From NCBI RefSeq assembly GCF_014647915.1, contig NZ_BMQC01000013.1, positions 1-64,000 on the forward strand: a stretch of DNA of 64,000 nt, in the 5' to 3' direction. Within the stretch, counting starts at the first letter, position 1; each line of letters starts with the position of its first letter. This DNA is from Pilimelia terevasa. GTDB lineage: Bacteria; Actinomycetota; Actinomycetes; Mycobacteriales; Micromonosporaceae. Under the pieces are notes generated by a model that made no database searches, was not told where the DNA came from, and saw only the letters and a list, made by a program, of their open reading frames with translations. Of the stretch, positions 1-8,226 are shown piece by piece. The position numbers were made by a program, and so were the translations under genes.

Positions 1-248
1 CGCTCCTGCTGCACCCGCGCCTGCGCAGAGAGCTGGCTACCCGCCTCCTGCGCCAGATTCCGCACCTGCCGACCCGCCTCGGCGGCCACCTCCCCACCCT
101 GCTCCTGCACCGACCCCAGAACCTGCGCGCCCTGGGTGGCCGCGGTGTCCGCTACCGCGCGCACGGAATCCGACGCCGCGCCGCTTCCGGCGGGGGCGGC
201 AGAGTGGCCCGTGCCGGCAGGCGATCGTGTGCCGACGACATCCGCCAT
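1..248 (-). CDS. Ala/Gln-rich hypothetical protein, N-terminal part only
   Basis: This open frame starts at ATG 248 and runs off the left edge of the window, so only the first 82 codons are present. A strong GAGGAG ribosome site lies about 8 bases before the ATG. The visible protein has a short polar leader, then an alanine-, glutamine- and glutamate-rich stretch with heptad-like spacing (VRAVADTAATQGAQVLGSV, then repeats of the type QEQGGEVAAEAGRQV). That composition resembles the helical DUF3618/YtxH-like membrane-associated proteins that actinomycetes encode near phage-holin-like genes. This is resemblance only; no catalytic motif is seen, and the rest of the gene is outside the window. 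Confidence 0.6.
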   Translation of the reverse strand, partial: MADVVGTRSPAGTGHSAAPAGSGAASDSVRAVADTAATQGAQVLGSVQEQGGEVAAEAGRQVRNLAQEAGSQLSAQARVQQE

Positions 249-381
249 CGTGGTGACTCCTCGCGTGTGATGGACCGCCTCCCGGACGGGGGCTTGTCGC
301 GACCTGTACCCCGCACACGCACGGGATACTCGTCCACCGTCCGATGGGGTGCCACGTACCGCGCCCCGCGAGCGGCGTCGG

Positions 382-2325
382 TCAGGCCCGACGGTCGGGG
401 CCGACCGCGGCGGCCTCGGCCCGGTGCACCACGTACCGGCTCTTGCCGGCCTGCTTCGCCCGGTACATCGCGGCGTCGGCGGCCCGCAGCACCTCGTCGG
501 GGTCCGGGCCGGCCGAGCCCGCCACGCCGATGCTGACCCGCAGGTGCAGCGGGTGGCCGTCCACCGGGACCGGCTCCCGCAGCGCGTGCAGGACCCGGTC
601 GGCGACCCGGACCGCCTCGGCGGCGTCCGCCCCGGGAAGCAGCACGGCGAACTCGTCGCCGCCCAGCCGGGCCGCCGTGTCGGAGGTACGCAGGCAGCTC
701 CGCAGCCGCTCGGCGAGCCCGACCAGCGCGGCGTCCCCCGCGTGGTGGCCGAGCGTGTCGTTGATCCCCTTGAAGTCGTCCAGGTCGATCGCCAGGACGG
801 CGGCCCCCGGCGCCTGCGCCGCCGGGGCGGGCCGGGGGGCCAGCGCCTCCTCCAGCCGCTCGCCGAACAGCGAACGGTTCGCGAGCTGCGTCAGGGGGTC
901 GTGGGACGCCTGGTGCTGGAGGAGCTGCTGCAGCTCGCGGGCCGCGGTCACCTCGCGGCTGTTGCTGATCAGCCCGCCGACGTGCGGGGCGTCGATCAGG
1001 TTCGTGGTGATGACCTCCAGCCAGCGCCAGGTGCCGTCGGCGTGCCGGTACCGGGCCTGGTGGGTGTGGCTGCGGCCGGGCGTGGCCAGCAGGGCCCGCA
1101 TCGGCGCCTCGACCTGTGCCCGGTCCTGCGGGTGCAGGAACGTCGCGGCGGACCGGCCGTGCAGCGCGCCGGCCCGGTAGCCCAGGATGCGCTCGGCGGC
1201 GGGGCTGACATAGGTGACCCGCAGGTCGGCGCCGGTGATGGTGGTGATGTCGGAGGAGTGCTCCAGCAGCGCGCTCATCCGCTGCTCCTGCCGGCCGAGC
1301 TGGGCCAGCAGCCGGTCGTTGTCGGTGAACGCGACGAGCTGGCGCGCCACCACCAGGGCGACGCTGAGGAGCACCGCCGACAGCACGCCGACGGCCTGCG
1401 CGTTGACGCCCCGGCCCGAGGCGTTCAGGAGCTGGGGCAGCGAGACCAGCAGCAGGCCGAAGACCGCCGCCAGGGTCAGGTACGGCAGCAGGCTGTACGA
1501 GCGGCGGCGCCACCGGCCGCGCGCCGCCCGGCGCACCGACCAGCCCGTCCGGCGCTGGACGAGGACGCCGGCCACGCCGAGCAGGGCGGGCAGCAGCCAG
1601 ACCAGCATCCGCAGGCCGTACACGTCGGCGTTGGCCAGGTCGGGGATGGGCAGGGTCAGGTTGGCGACGCTGATCACGCCGACGGAGGTGACCAGCAGGA
1701 CGGCGGCGGGCCAGACCACGGGCGGGTCGTCGCTGACGGCCAGGCGCGCCCCGGCGAACGTGGTCAGGACGAACACCGCGGCGGTGACCAGCGCCAGCGC
1801 GATCTGGCTCCAGCTCGACCCGGGCCGCACGACGAGGAACCAACTGAACGCGGCGGCGCCCACCGACACGGTGCCGGTGTCCAGCCAGAAGGCGAGGCGG
1901 GCCCGCCCGCTGCGCCAGCGCACGGGGTGCCGCAGCATCGTCACCAGGACCGTGAGCAGCCCGCTGGACAGCCCGACCGCCTGGAGGATCGCCAGCCCCT
2001 GCGGCCACTCCAGGTACCGCAGTCCGGCGAACGCCGAGCCGACGTCGCCGACCATGAACACGGCCGAGGCGAAGCTGAGCGCGCGCCAGAACGCGCGGGC
2101 CGGGCCGGCCGGCAGGCTGCGCGCGACGCCGACGCTGACGGCGACGAGGACGACGTCGAGCAGCAGCATGGCGGCCCAGAAGACCTGGAGGCGGGCCGCG
2201 GCCCCGCCCCAGCCGCTGCCGAAGTACGCCGCGAGCGCCGCCGTCGCCACGGGCAGGCCCACGACGAGCAGGCCGCCCCCGGGACGCGGTGCCTCGGCGG
2301 ACGGCTGCGGCTCAGCTCTCGACAT
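382..2325 (-). CDS. Membrane PAS-GGDEF diguanylate cyclase
   Basis: The 647-residue protein has eight or nine hydrophobic segments in its first 340 residues, a PAS domain at about 350-470 (SALLEHSSDITTITGADLR, later YRHADGTWRWLEV with a PAC-like end), and a GGDEF domain at about 475-640. The signature RLGGDEFAVLL is intact. An RTSD motif lies exactly five residues before GGDEF, matching the inhibitory c-di-GMP-binding I-site (RxxD). It should make cyclic di-GMP at the inner face of the membrane and be product-inhibited; the PAS domain or membrane part probably senses a signal. The start ATG at 2325 has GAGAGGAG upstream. A second c-di-GMP enzyme lies at 31165-33687. Confident on family; the signal sensed is unknown. 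Confidence 0.93.
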   Translation of the reverse strand: MSRAEPQPSAEAPRPGGGLLVVGLPVATAALAAYFGSGWGGAAARLQVFWAAMLLLDVVLVAVSVGVARSLPAGPARAFWRALSFASAVFMVGDVGSAFAGLRYLEWPQGLAILQAVGLSSGLLTVLVTMLRHPVRWRSGRARLAFWLDTGTVSVGAAAFSWFLVVRPGSSWSQIALALVTAAVFVLTTFAGARLAVSDDPPVVWPAAVLLVTSVGVISVANLTLPIPDLANADVYGLRMLVWLLPALLGVAGVLVQRRTGWSVRRAARGRWRRRSYSLLPYLTLAAVFGLLLVSLPQLLNASGRGVNAQAVGVLSAVLLSVALVVARQLVAFTDNDRLLAQLGRQEQRMSALLEHSSDITTITGADLRVTYVSPAAERILGYRAGALHGRSAATFLHPQDRAQVEAPMRALLATPGRSHTHQARYRHADGTWRWLEVITTNLIDAPHVGGLISNSREVTAARELQQLLQHQASHDPLTQLANRSLFGERLEEALAPRPAPAAQAPGAAVLAIDLDDFKGINDTLGHHAGDAALVGLAERLRSCLRTSDTAARLGGDEFAVLLPGADAAEAVRVADRVLHALREPVPVDGHPLHLRVSIGVAGSAGPDPDEVLRAADAAMYRAKQAGKSRYVVHRAEAAAVGPDRRA

Positions 2326-2595
2326 CAGGCGCCCCGGCTCCTCTCGTGCGGCCCACCGTGCCCTGTCGTCGGGCCGGGCCGGAAGTCAAGAAGAAGTAAG
2401 GAGCCGATCGGTATTTGCTGGTGAGCCGCGCGCGTCGGCCCCCGGGCACGGGTCCGGGCGCGCCCGCCGTCCCGATCGTCCCCGGCGTCCGGGGCGGGCG
2501 GCGGCGTCGAGCTGACATTGAGGTTGGTCATCCACCGTGTCGGCGGACCCGGCAACCGTGCCGGGGGCCGACTCCCCGCAACGGAGGACATTTCC

Positions 2596-3951
2596 ATGCG
2601 CAAGACCGCTATCGGGTGCGGCGTCGCCGTACTCGCCCTGTTCGGCGGCCTCACCGCCGCCGGGCCGGCCGGTGCTGCCGCTGCCGCGGCCAACGAGATC
2701 TACCTCGGCGACGCGACCCTCGCCCCGGGCGCCACCTCGGACGCCAACGCGCTGTATGTGAACTTTGACAGCGACTTTCTGTTCGTGCAGAACGCGACGG
2801 TGACCTACGACTACAGCAAGGCCGCCGGCGTCGTCGGCATCACCTCCGACGACGAGGACTGGGACTCCTGTACGGCCGGCACGGGCAAGCTGAACTGCAA
2901 GCTCTCGGAGTGGGAGCTGTACGACGGCTCCGACGTCCTGCCGACCGTCGCCCTGAACGCCCCGGCCAACGCCAAGGTCGGCGCCTCCGGCACCGTCACC
3001 GTCACGATGACCGACGCCGCCACCGGCACCCTGACGACCGCCTCCCGGGTCCGGGTCGCCGAGGCCGTCGACCTCGTGGCCGGCGCCGCGCAGAAGGCCA
3101 CTGCCGCCGTGAACGGCACCTTCGACCAGAAGGTGAGCGTCCGCAACGGCGGCAAGAAGGCAGTGACCGGCGTCGTGGCCGTCTTCGGCGGTACGAACAA
3201 CGTCGTCGACGACGAGACCGACTACGCCAACTGCAACTACGACGCGGACGGCGTCGCCGTCTCGTGCGCGTTCGACGACACGCTGGCCGTCGGCAGGACG
3301 TACACGGCGACCATCCCGATGCTCGTCGGCGCGGCCGCGATGGCGCCGGGCAGGCAGCGCAGCGAGATCACCTGGATGACGCCGGCCGAGGCCGAGGACG
3401 CCATCGACGAGGACGACGCGGGCGAGCCGGGCGAGGGCGACCCGCTGGTGCTGACCGAGGCCAAGGGCGTGCGGGCCGGCGAGCAGGCCGACGCGAACCC
3501 GGACAACAACACCTCCGTCACCGACGTCACCGTCACCGGCAAGAACGGCGCGGACGTCGCCGTCGCCGGCAGCACCGCGACCGGCAAGGTCGGCAGCACG
3601 GTCGAGCTGGAGCTGACCTACACCAACAACGGCCCGGCCGACCTGGAGACCACCGACGAGAACCTCGCCGTCACCGCGGTCGACGTGACCCTGCCGCAGG
3701 GCACCTCGATCGTCGGCGACCCCGACCAGGGCTGCGAGCTGCTGGAGGGCAGCACCTACCGGTGCTACGCCTTCGGCGCGCTGCTGGCCGTCGGCGAGTC
3801 CGAGTGGTGCGCGTTCCAGGTCCGCGTCGACCGGATCGTGCCCAACGGCGCGGGCAGGGTCAGCCTGGTGACCGACGACGAGTTCGTCCTCCACAAGAGC
3901 GACACCAACGCCGCGAACAACAGCGCGCAGCTCGTCGTCAAGGGAAGCTGA
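2596..3951 (+). CDS. Secreted DUF11-like repeat protein
   Basis: The 451-residue protein has a clear Sec signal peptide (MRKT, then a hydrophobic core ending AAGPAGAAAA). The mature part is acidic and beta-rich. Two Ig-like stretches are seen at about residues 30-290, and a conserved-repeat (DUF11) domain at about 310-445 (GSTVELELTYTNNGPADL, then VTLPQGTSIVGD). Such domains form stalks on cell surfaces or secreted proteins; no sorting signal or membrane anchor follows, so it is probably released or held non-covalently. ATG 2596 is chosen because it begins the signal peptide and has GGAGG eight bases upstream; the frame is open further back to 2518. A strong inverted repeat follows the stop. 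Confidence 0.85.
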   Translation: MRKTAIGCGVAVLALFGGLTAAGPAGAAAAAANEIYLGDATLAPGATSDANALYVNFDSDFLFVQNATVTYDYSKAAGVVGITSDDEDWDSCTAGTGKLNCKLSEWELYDGSDVLPTVALNAPANAKVGASGTVTVTMTDAATGTLTTASRVRVAEAVDLVAGAAQKATAAVNGTFDQKVSVRNGGKKAVTGVVAVFGGTNNVVDDETDYANCNYDADGVAVSCAFDDTLAVGRTYTATIPMLVGAAAMAPGRQRSEITWMTPAEAEDAIDEDDAGEPGEGDPLVLTEAKGVRAGEQADANPDNNTSVTDVTVTGKNGADVAVAGSTATGKVGSTVELELTYTNNGPADLETTDENLAVTAVDVTLPQGTSIVGDPDQGCELLEGSTYRCYAFGALLAVGESEWCAFQVRVDRIVPNGAGRVSLVTDDEFVLHKSDTNAANNSAQLVVKGS

Positions 3952-3956
3952 GCGAC

Positions 3957-3989
3957 GCCGCGGGGACGCCGGTCCGGCGTCCCCGCGGC
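3957..3989. terminator. Perfect inverted repeat between convergent genes
   Basis: A 16-base arm (GCCGCGGGGACGCCGG) is repeated exactly in reverse complement around a single central T, so a stem of about 14 pairs can form. It starts six bases after the stop of the secreted DUF11-like gene and faces the end of moeZ, so it can serve both strands. There is no T run, as is usual in high-GC actinomycetes. Confidence 0.75.
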
Positions 3990-4025
3990 ACCTCGGCCGT
4001 CGCGCCCACGCCCGGGGTGAGGCGG

Positions 4026-5195
4026 TCAGTAGCCGGGCAGGGTCGGGTCCACGTCGCGGATCCAGGCCAGGATCCCGCCGTCGAGGTGCACCGCGTCGGT
4101 CCGGCCGGCGGCCCGCAGCGCCGCGAGCGCCCGCGCCGAACGGGCGCCGGACTTGCAGTGGACCACGACGCGGCGGTCCGCCGGCAGCTCCGCGACGCGC
4201 GCGGGGTCGGCGAGCAGCCGGTCCAGCGGCAGCAGGACGCTGCCGGCCAGGCGGACCAGCTCGTGCTCCCACGGCTCGCGGACGTCCAGCACCAGCGGGT
4301 CGCCGCCGGCCGCGCGCAGGTCGCGCAGGGCCGCGGGCGAGATCGTGTCGCCGGCCGCCGCCGGACGGACGCCGCAGAAGTACGCGTAGTCGGCCAGCAG
4401 GTCGCGCTGGGTGGCCCGCGGTCCGCACAGGACGCAGTCGGGGTCGCGGCGGAGCGCCACGGTGCGCTGCTGCATCCGCAGGGCGTCGTGCAGCAGCAGG
4501 CGCCCGACCAGCGGTTCGCCGATGCCGGTCACCAGCTTGACGGCCTCGGTCGCCTGGACCGCACCGACCGCGGCGCACAGCACGCCGAGCACGCCCCCCT
4601 CGGCGCAGGACGGCGCGTCCCCCGGGGCGGGCGGCTCGGGGTACAGGCAGCGGTAGCAGGGGCCGTGCGCCGCCCAGAAGACCGACGCCTGGCCGTCGAA
4701 GCGCAGCACCGAGCCCCACACGTACGGCTTGCCGAGCAGGACGGCCGCGTCGTTGACCAGGTACCGGGTGGCGAAGTTGTCGGTGCCGTCCACCACCAGG
4801 TCGTACCCGGCGAACAGGTCGCGGGCGTTGCCGACGTCCAGGGTCGTCGGGTGCGGCTCGACCCGCACCAGCGGGTTGACCGCGGCCAGCGCCGCCGCCG
4901 CCGAGGCGGTCTTGGCCCGGCCGATGTCGCCCTGGCCGTGCAGCACCTGGCGGTGCAGGTTGGACTCGTCCACGGTGTCGGGGTCGACGACGCCGATCGT
5001 GCCGACCCCGGCCGCCGCCAGGTAGAGCAGGACCGGCGAGCCCAGCCCGCCCGCGCCGACGCACAGGACCCGCGCGTTCTTCAGCCGCCGCTGGCCGACC
5101 TCGCCCACCTCGGCGAGGGTGAGCTGCCGCGCGTAGCGGCGGCGCTCGGCGGCGGTCAGGGCCGCCCCCGGGGCGACCAGTGCCGGCAGTGCCAT
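4026..5195 (-). CDS. moeZ: MoeZ-type adenylyltransferase/sulfurtransferase (ThiF/MoeB plus rhodanese)
   Basis: The 389-residue protein joins an E1-like ThiF/MoeB domain (about 15-260) to a rhodanese domain (about 285-389). Visible motifs are the nucleotide-binding GAGGLGSP, the DNFATRYLVND segment, two zinc CxxC pairs (CYRC and CVLC), and the rhodanese loop HCKSGARSA with its persulfide cysteine. MoeZ adenylates the C-terminal Gly-Gly of ubiquitin-like sulfur carriers and transfers sulfur to them. A likely partner here is MoaD at 46504-46743, for molybdopterin synthesis; in mycobacteria MoeZ also serves CysO. ATG 5195 is chosen over 5267 because it is preceded by a GGAGGGAAGGGG stretch and gives the normal family length. 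The gene stands alone, facing the preceding terminator. Confidence 0.93.
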   Translation of the reverse strand: MALPALVAPGAALTAAERRRYARQLTLAEVGEVGQRRLKNARVLCVGAGGLGSPVLLYLAAAGVGTIGVVDPDTVDESNLHRQVLHGQGDIGRAKTASAAAALAAVNPLVRVEPHPTTLDVGNARDLFAGYDLVVDGTDNFATRYLVNDAAVLLGKPYVWGSVLRFDGQASVFWAAHGPCYRCLYPEPPAPGDAPSCAEGGVLGVLCAAVGAVQATEAVKLVTGIGEPLVGRLLLHDALRMQQRTVALRRDPDCVLCGPRATQRDLLADYAYFCGVRPAAAGDTISPAALRDLRAAGGDPLVLDVREPWEHELVRLAGSVLLPLDRLLADPARVAELPADRRVVVHCKSGARSARALAALRAAGRTDAVHLDGGILAWIRDVDPTLPGY

Positions 5196-5291
5196 GGCTG
5201 CCCCTTCCCTCCGGTCCCGCGGCCCGGGCTGCCGTGCCGCCGGGACGCCCGCGGCGTCCCGCGCCATCGTGACACGGCCGGGCGGCGGCCG

Positions 5292-6899
5292 TCAGCGGGC
5301 GCCCTCGCCGTAGTCCTTCAGCGGCGGCCCGGCCGTCAGCAGCGGCGGGGCGTTCCACTTCTGGAGGGCGGTGTCGTCGCAGGCGGCCACCACCAGCTTG
5401 CCGATCTCGGGGAAGTCCGCCGGCCGGTAGAAGTCCGCCCGGGTGGCGGTGTCCGTCGGGGCCAGGCAGTACCCCTCGGCGACCGCGTCGCCGTCCTCGT
5501 CGGCCTCCCGGATCCGGTAGCTGGTCGCCGGGTCGCCGGTGTCGCGGCTGACGGTCCAGCGGGTCCGGTCCGGGGTGGCCCGGGCCGGGTCGCAGCGCAC
5601 CGGCACCACGTACCGGCCGGGGGCCGGCGTGCCCGGGCTCTGGAGGCAGTAGGTGCCGAGCGCGGTGCCGTCGTAGTCCTCGGCGCCGATGGTGATCGGG
5701 CCGGTGGCGGTCGCGCCGCCCGCCGCCGGGGTCGGCAGGGTGAGCCGCTGGTTCCAGTCGGCCGTCCCGGCGACCTTCTGCTTGCAGGGCCACAGGATCA
5801 GGTACCCGAAGTCGATCGTCATCTCGGTCACGTCGATGCACCGGCCGAACTGGTGGAAGTTGACTAGCTGCCCCAGCTTCGCGCCGGCCCGGCCCGCCCC
5901 GACGGTCGCCTCCGGCGTGAACGACTTGCGCGAGTTGTACGTCGGGGTGTCGGTCGTCGAGTCGTGCTCGCAGTTGTTGGCGGCCCTGGCGCCGAGCGTG
6001 ACCAGGCTGTTCACGGCCCCGGGTGTGGCGGCGTTGAAGCAGAACTGGTCGACGCCGGTACCGCTGGTGTCGATGCCCTGGAAGTTGGCCCAGTCGTTGA
6101 AGGCCCACTGCTGGCGCCACGTCACCGGGGACAGGCACCGCTGGAGCCGCACCTGGTCGCCGGTGCGGTGGCTGCCGCCCGCGTCCAGGCACAGCGGGGT
6201 CGCGCCGCCGGACACGAGCGTCAGGCTCAGGTCGGGCCGGTACGCGAAGCTCTGCCGGGGGGAGCCGGGGTCGCAGGTCTGGAGGGTGAGGGGGAGGCCG
6301 GCGGCAGGGGCGGCGCCGCCGTCGAAGCACAGGTTCGTGCCGTACTCCCGGATCAGCCCGCCGGGGATCACCGCGTCGGTGGTCTGGAACACGTACGTCA
6401 CCCACAGCGCCCGCTGCCGGGCGGCGGCGTCCGGGCCGGCGGCGGGGGTGCCCCACGCGTGGATCAGCGCGAAGCGGGGGCTGGCCGCCGGGCCGTCGGC
6501 GGTGCAGGCGACGGCGTTGGCGGCGGCCCACTGCGCCGAGCGCCCGTGCGGGTCGGCGGTGAGGTAGTCGACGCGCACCCGGTACCGGTTGCCGCCGGCC
6601 TCGGTGCCGGCCCACTCGCCGCAGGGCAGCTTCCGGTGGTCGCCGACGGTGGCGTCCTCGGCGGCGTGCGCGGCGCGGATGTGGCCGACCGCCGCGTCGA
6701 TCCCGGACCGGGCGGCCGTCAGCGCCTGCTCCCGGTCGACGTCGAGCCTGGTCGCCGCGGTCTCCACCAGGACCGCCGAGAGCGCGACGGTGCTCGTGGC
6801 GACGGCCGTCAGGACCAGCAGCAGCGCCATCGGCAGCGAGCCGCGGTCGCCGCGGGGCCGCCACGCCGCCGCGGGGTGAGACGGGCGGGTGGCGCTCAC
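5292..6899 (-). CDS. PilX-like prepilin protein with ricin-type lectin region
   Basis: The 535-residue protein starts at GTG 6899, overlapping the stop of the previous gene as GTGA. Its N-terminus (RGDRGSLPMALLLVLTAVA) looks like a type IV prepilin or PilX-like leader: a basic stretch, Gly, then a hydrophobic helix, but without the usual Glu at position 5. The large exported part is Cys-rich and contains at least one ricin-type beta-trefoil unit (LCLDAGG, VRLQRC, QQWAF) plus similar segments (CFDGG, LQTC, CIDVTE, KWN). This suggests sugar binding by a surface pseudopilus tip or an anchored lectin. No secretion ATPase, peptidase or major pilin gene is in the window. Function beyond this is inference. 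Confidence 0.72.
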   Translation of the reverse strand: MSATRPSHPAAAWRPRGDRGSLPMALLLVLTAVATSTVALSAVLVETAATRLDVDREQALTAARSGIDAAVGHIRAAHAAEDATVGDHRKLPCGEWAGTEAGGNRYRVRVDYLTADPHGRSAQWAAANAVACTADGPAASPRFALIHAWGTPAAGPDAAARQRALWVTYVFQTTDAVIPGGLIREYGTNLCFDGGAAPAAGLPLTLQTCDPGSPRQSFAYRPDLSLTLVSGGATPLCLDAGGSHRTGDQVRLQRCLSPVTWRQQWAFNDWANFQGIDTSGTGVDQFCFNAATPGAVNSLVTLGARAANNCEHDSTTDTPTYNSRKSFTPEATVGAGRAGAKLGQLVNFHQFGRCIDVTEMTIDFGYLILWPCKQKVAGTADWNQRLTLPTPAAGGATATGPITIGAEDYDGTALGTYCLQSPGTPAPGRYVVPVRCDPARATPDRTRWTVSRDTGDPATSYRIREADEDGDAVAEGYCLAPTDTATRADFYRPADFPEIGKLVVAACDDTALQKWNAPPLLTAGPPLKDYGEGAR

Positions 6900-7477
6900 C
6901 GGGCCTCCGCCCGGCAGTCCGCGGCCCGCCCGGCGCCCCGGTTGGCGCTGTTGAGCGCGACGAAGGTCGTGTCGGCGAGCCGGCTGACCACCGCCCCCTC
7001 GTCGACGAGCCGGGCCAGCACCCGCACGCGCAGCCGCTGGTACAGGTGCGCGGCGTCGATGTCGTACCGGGTGAAGGCCGGCGCGTCGGCCGGCGCCGAC
7101 ACGGGCGCGGCGACCAGTTCCCATGCCGCCTGCGGCGCGCCCAGCGGCCAGGCGCGCCGCTCCAGCCGCGTACCGGCCAGCCGCAGTTGCAGGCAGCGGC
7201 CCACGGCGGCGTTGCTGAGCAGCAGGGTCACGGCGGGGTGGCCGGCGGCCGTCGCGGACGGGTCGACATCGGCCGCGTACCGCACCTCGGTCTCCAGCCG
7301 GGCGAACGCCCGCCGCGTGCTGCCCTGCGCGTCGGCGGCCCCCTCGATCGTCCGCGTCGCGCGGCTGACCTGGACGATGCCGGCGGTGACGGTGAGCAGG
7401 ACGACCAGCAGGATCCCGCTGGCCACCAGCACCTCGGCGAGGGTCACCCCGGCGTCGTCGCCGCCGCGCCGGCTCAC
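6896..7477 (-). CDS. PulJ-like prepilin protein
   Basis: The 193-residue protein begins at GTG 7477, overlapping the upstream stop by GTGA, and itself ends in a GTGA overlap with the next gene. Close to its N-terminus is a prepilin leader and methylation motif, DAG-VTLAEVLVASGILL, with Glu at position 5 after the expected cleavage site. The globular part has a conserved stretch (RRAFARLETEVRYAADVDPS) typical of minor pseudopilins of the PulJ/GspJ type. It should be cut by a prepilin peptidase and packed with its two neighbours as a minor pilin complex. The partner machinery is not seen here. Confidence 0.75.
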   Translation of the reverse strand: MSRRGGDDAGVTLAEVLVASGILLVVLLTVTAGIVQVSRATRTIEGAADAQGSTRRAFARLETEVRYAADVDPSATAAGHPAVTLLLSNAAVGRCLQLRLAGTRLERRAWPLGAPQAAWELVAAPVSAPADAPAFTRYDIDAAHLYQRLRVRVLARLVDEGAVVSRLADTTFVALNSANRGAGRAADCRAEAR

Positions 7478-8187
7478 CGGGTCCCCCGGGTGACGGCGGC
7501 TCCGGCGATGGCGGTGAGCCGCACCGACGCCGCGGTACCCGCCGCCGCGCCCTGCGCCGTCGGTTCGGCGACGGCCGGCGCCAGGGCGTGGAAGACCGGG
7601 TCGGTGGTGCCGGCGGTGCGGGTGGTGGCGCTGAGCCGGGCGCAGCCGGCCGCCGGGCACTCGACGCCCGACCAGGTCAGCGCGACGACCACCCGGACGA
7701 ACTCCGCGCCCGCCACCGCGGTGCCGCAGGCTGCCGACGGAGTGCGCTGCCAGCAGCGCCCGACGAAGTACTGGCGCCGGACCGTGACCCCGTCCACCCG
7801 CGGCAGCGCCACCGCGACGGTGGGCAGCCGCGCGCCGACGCCCGCGCCGGCCGCCGCGGCGGGGTCCACGGCGGCGACCATCGAGGCCAGCGCGGGGCGG
7901 GCCGCGGCGGGCGCCGCCGCCCACTGGGCCGCCACCCCGGCCGCGTCCCGCCCGCGGACCAGCTCGCCGACCGGCAGGGCGCGCACGGCGTCCAGGCTGT
8001 CCCCGGCGACCCGCCCGGCCTCCTGGAGGACGCCCTGGGCGTCGGTGGTCCGCAGCGCCCGGGCCAGGAACGCCGTCACCGGGAACATCACGACCCCCAC
8101 CAGTGCCGCTGCGACCATCGCCTCGACCAGCGTGAAGCCGTCCGCCGACCGGGCTCGGCGGACCAGCCGCGTGCGGACGGAGGACAC
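7474..8187 (-). CDS. PilV-like prepilin protein
   Basis: The 237-residue protein carries a textbook prepilin leader near its N-terminus, SADG-FTLVEAMVAAALVGVV, with Glu five residues after the cleavage Gly. It is the first gene of a three-gene coupled set (GTGA overlaps at 7477 and 6899). The chosen start is GTG 8187; only a weak AGAAGG-like ribosome site is seen. The C-terminal part is Ala-rich with four cysteines. It is probably a minor pilin, PilV/GspI type. The set looks like an actinobacterial minor-pilin operon that primes a type IV pilus or an export pseudopilus encoded elsewhere. Confidence 0.75.
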   Translation of the reverse strand: MSSVRTRLVRRARSADGFTLVEAMVAAALVGVVMFPVTAFLARALRTTDAQGVLQEAGRVAGDSLDAVRALPVGELVRGRDAAGVAAQWAAAPAAARPALASMVAAVDPAAAAGAGVGARLPTVAVALPRVDGVTVRRQYFVGRCWQRTPSAACGTAVAGAEFVRVVVALTWSGVECPAAGCARLSATTRTAGTTDPVFHALAPAVAEPTAQGAAAGTAASVRLTAIAGAAVTRGTR

Positions 8188-8226
8188 CTTCTGCCTATCG
8201 GCAGCCCCCGGCCCGAACCGAGCGCC

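Noticed and set aside
37-318. A short minus-strand frame at the left edge
   Set aside because: The frame starting at ATG 248, one base shifted, has a strong ribosome site and a sensible Ala/Gln-rich helix; this one is its shadow.
2386-6864. A 1492-codon minus-strand open frame
   Set aside because: It overlaps moeZ and the prepilin gene out of frame and gives an Arg/Gly/Pro-rich sequence without motifs.
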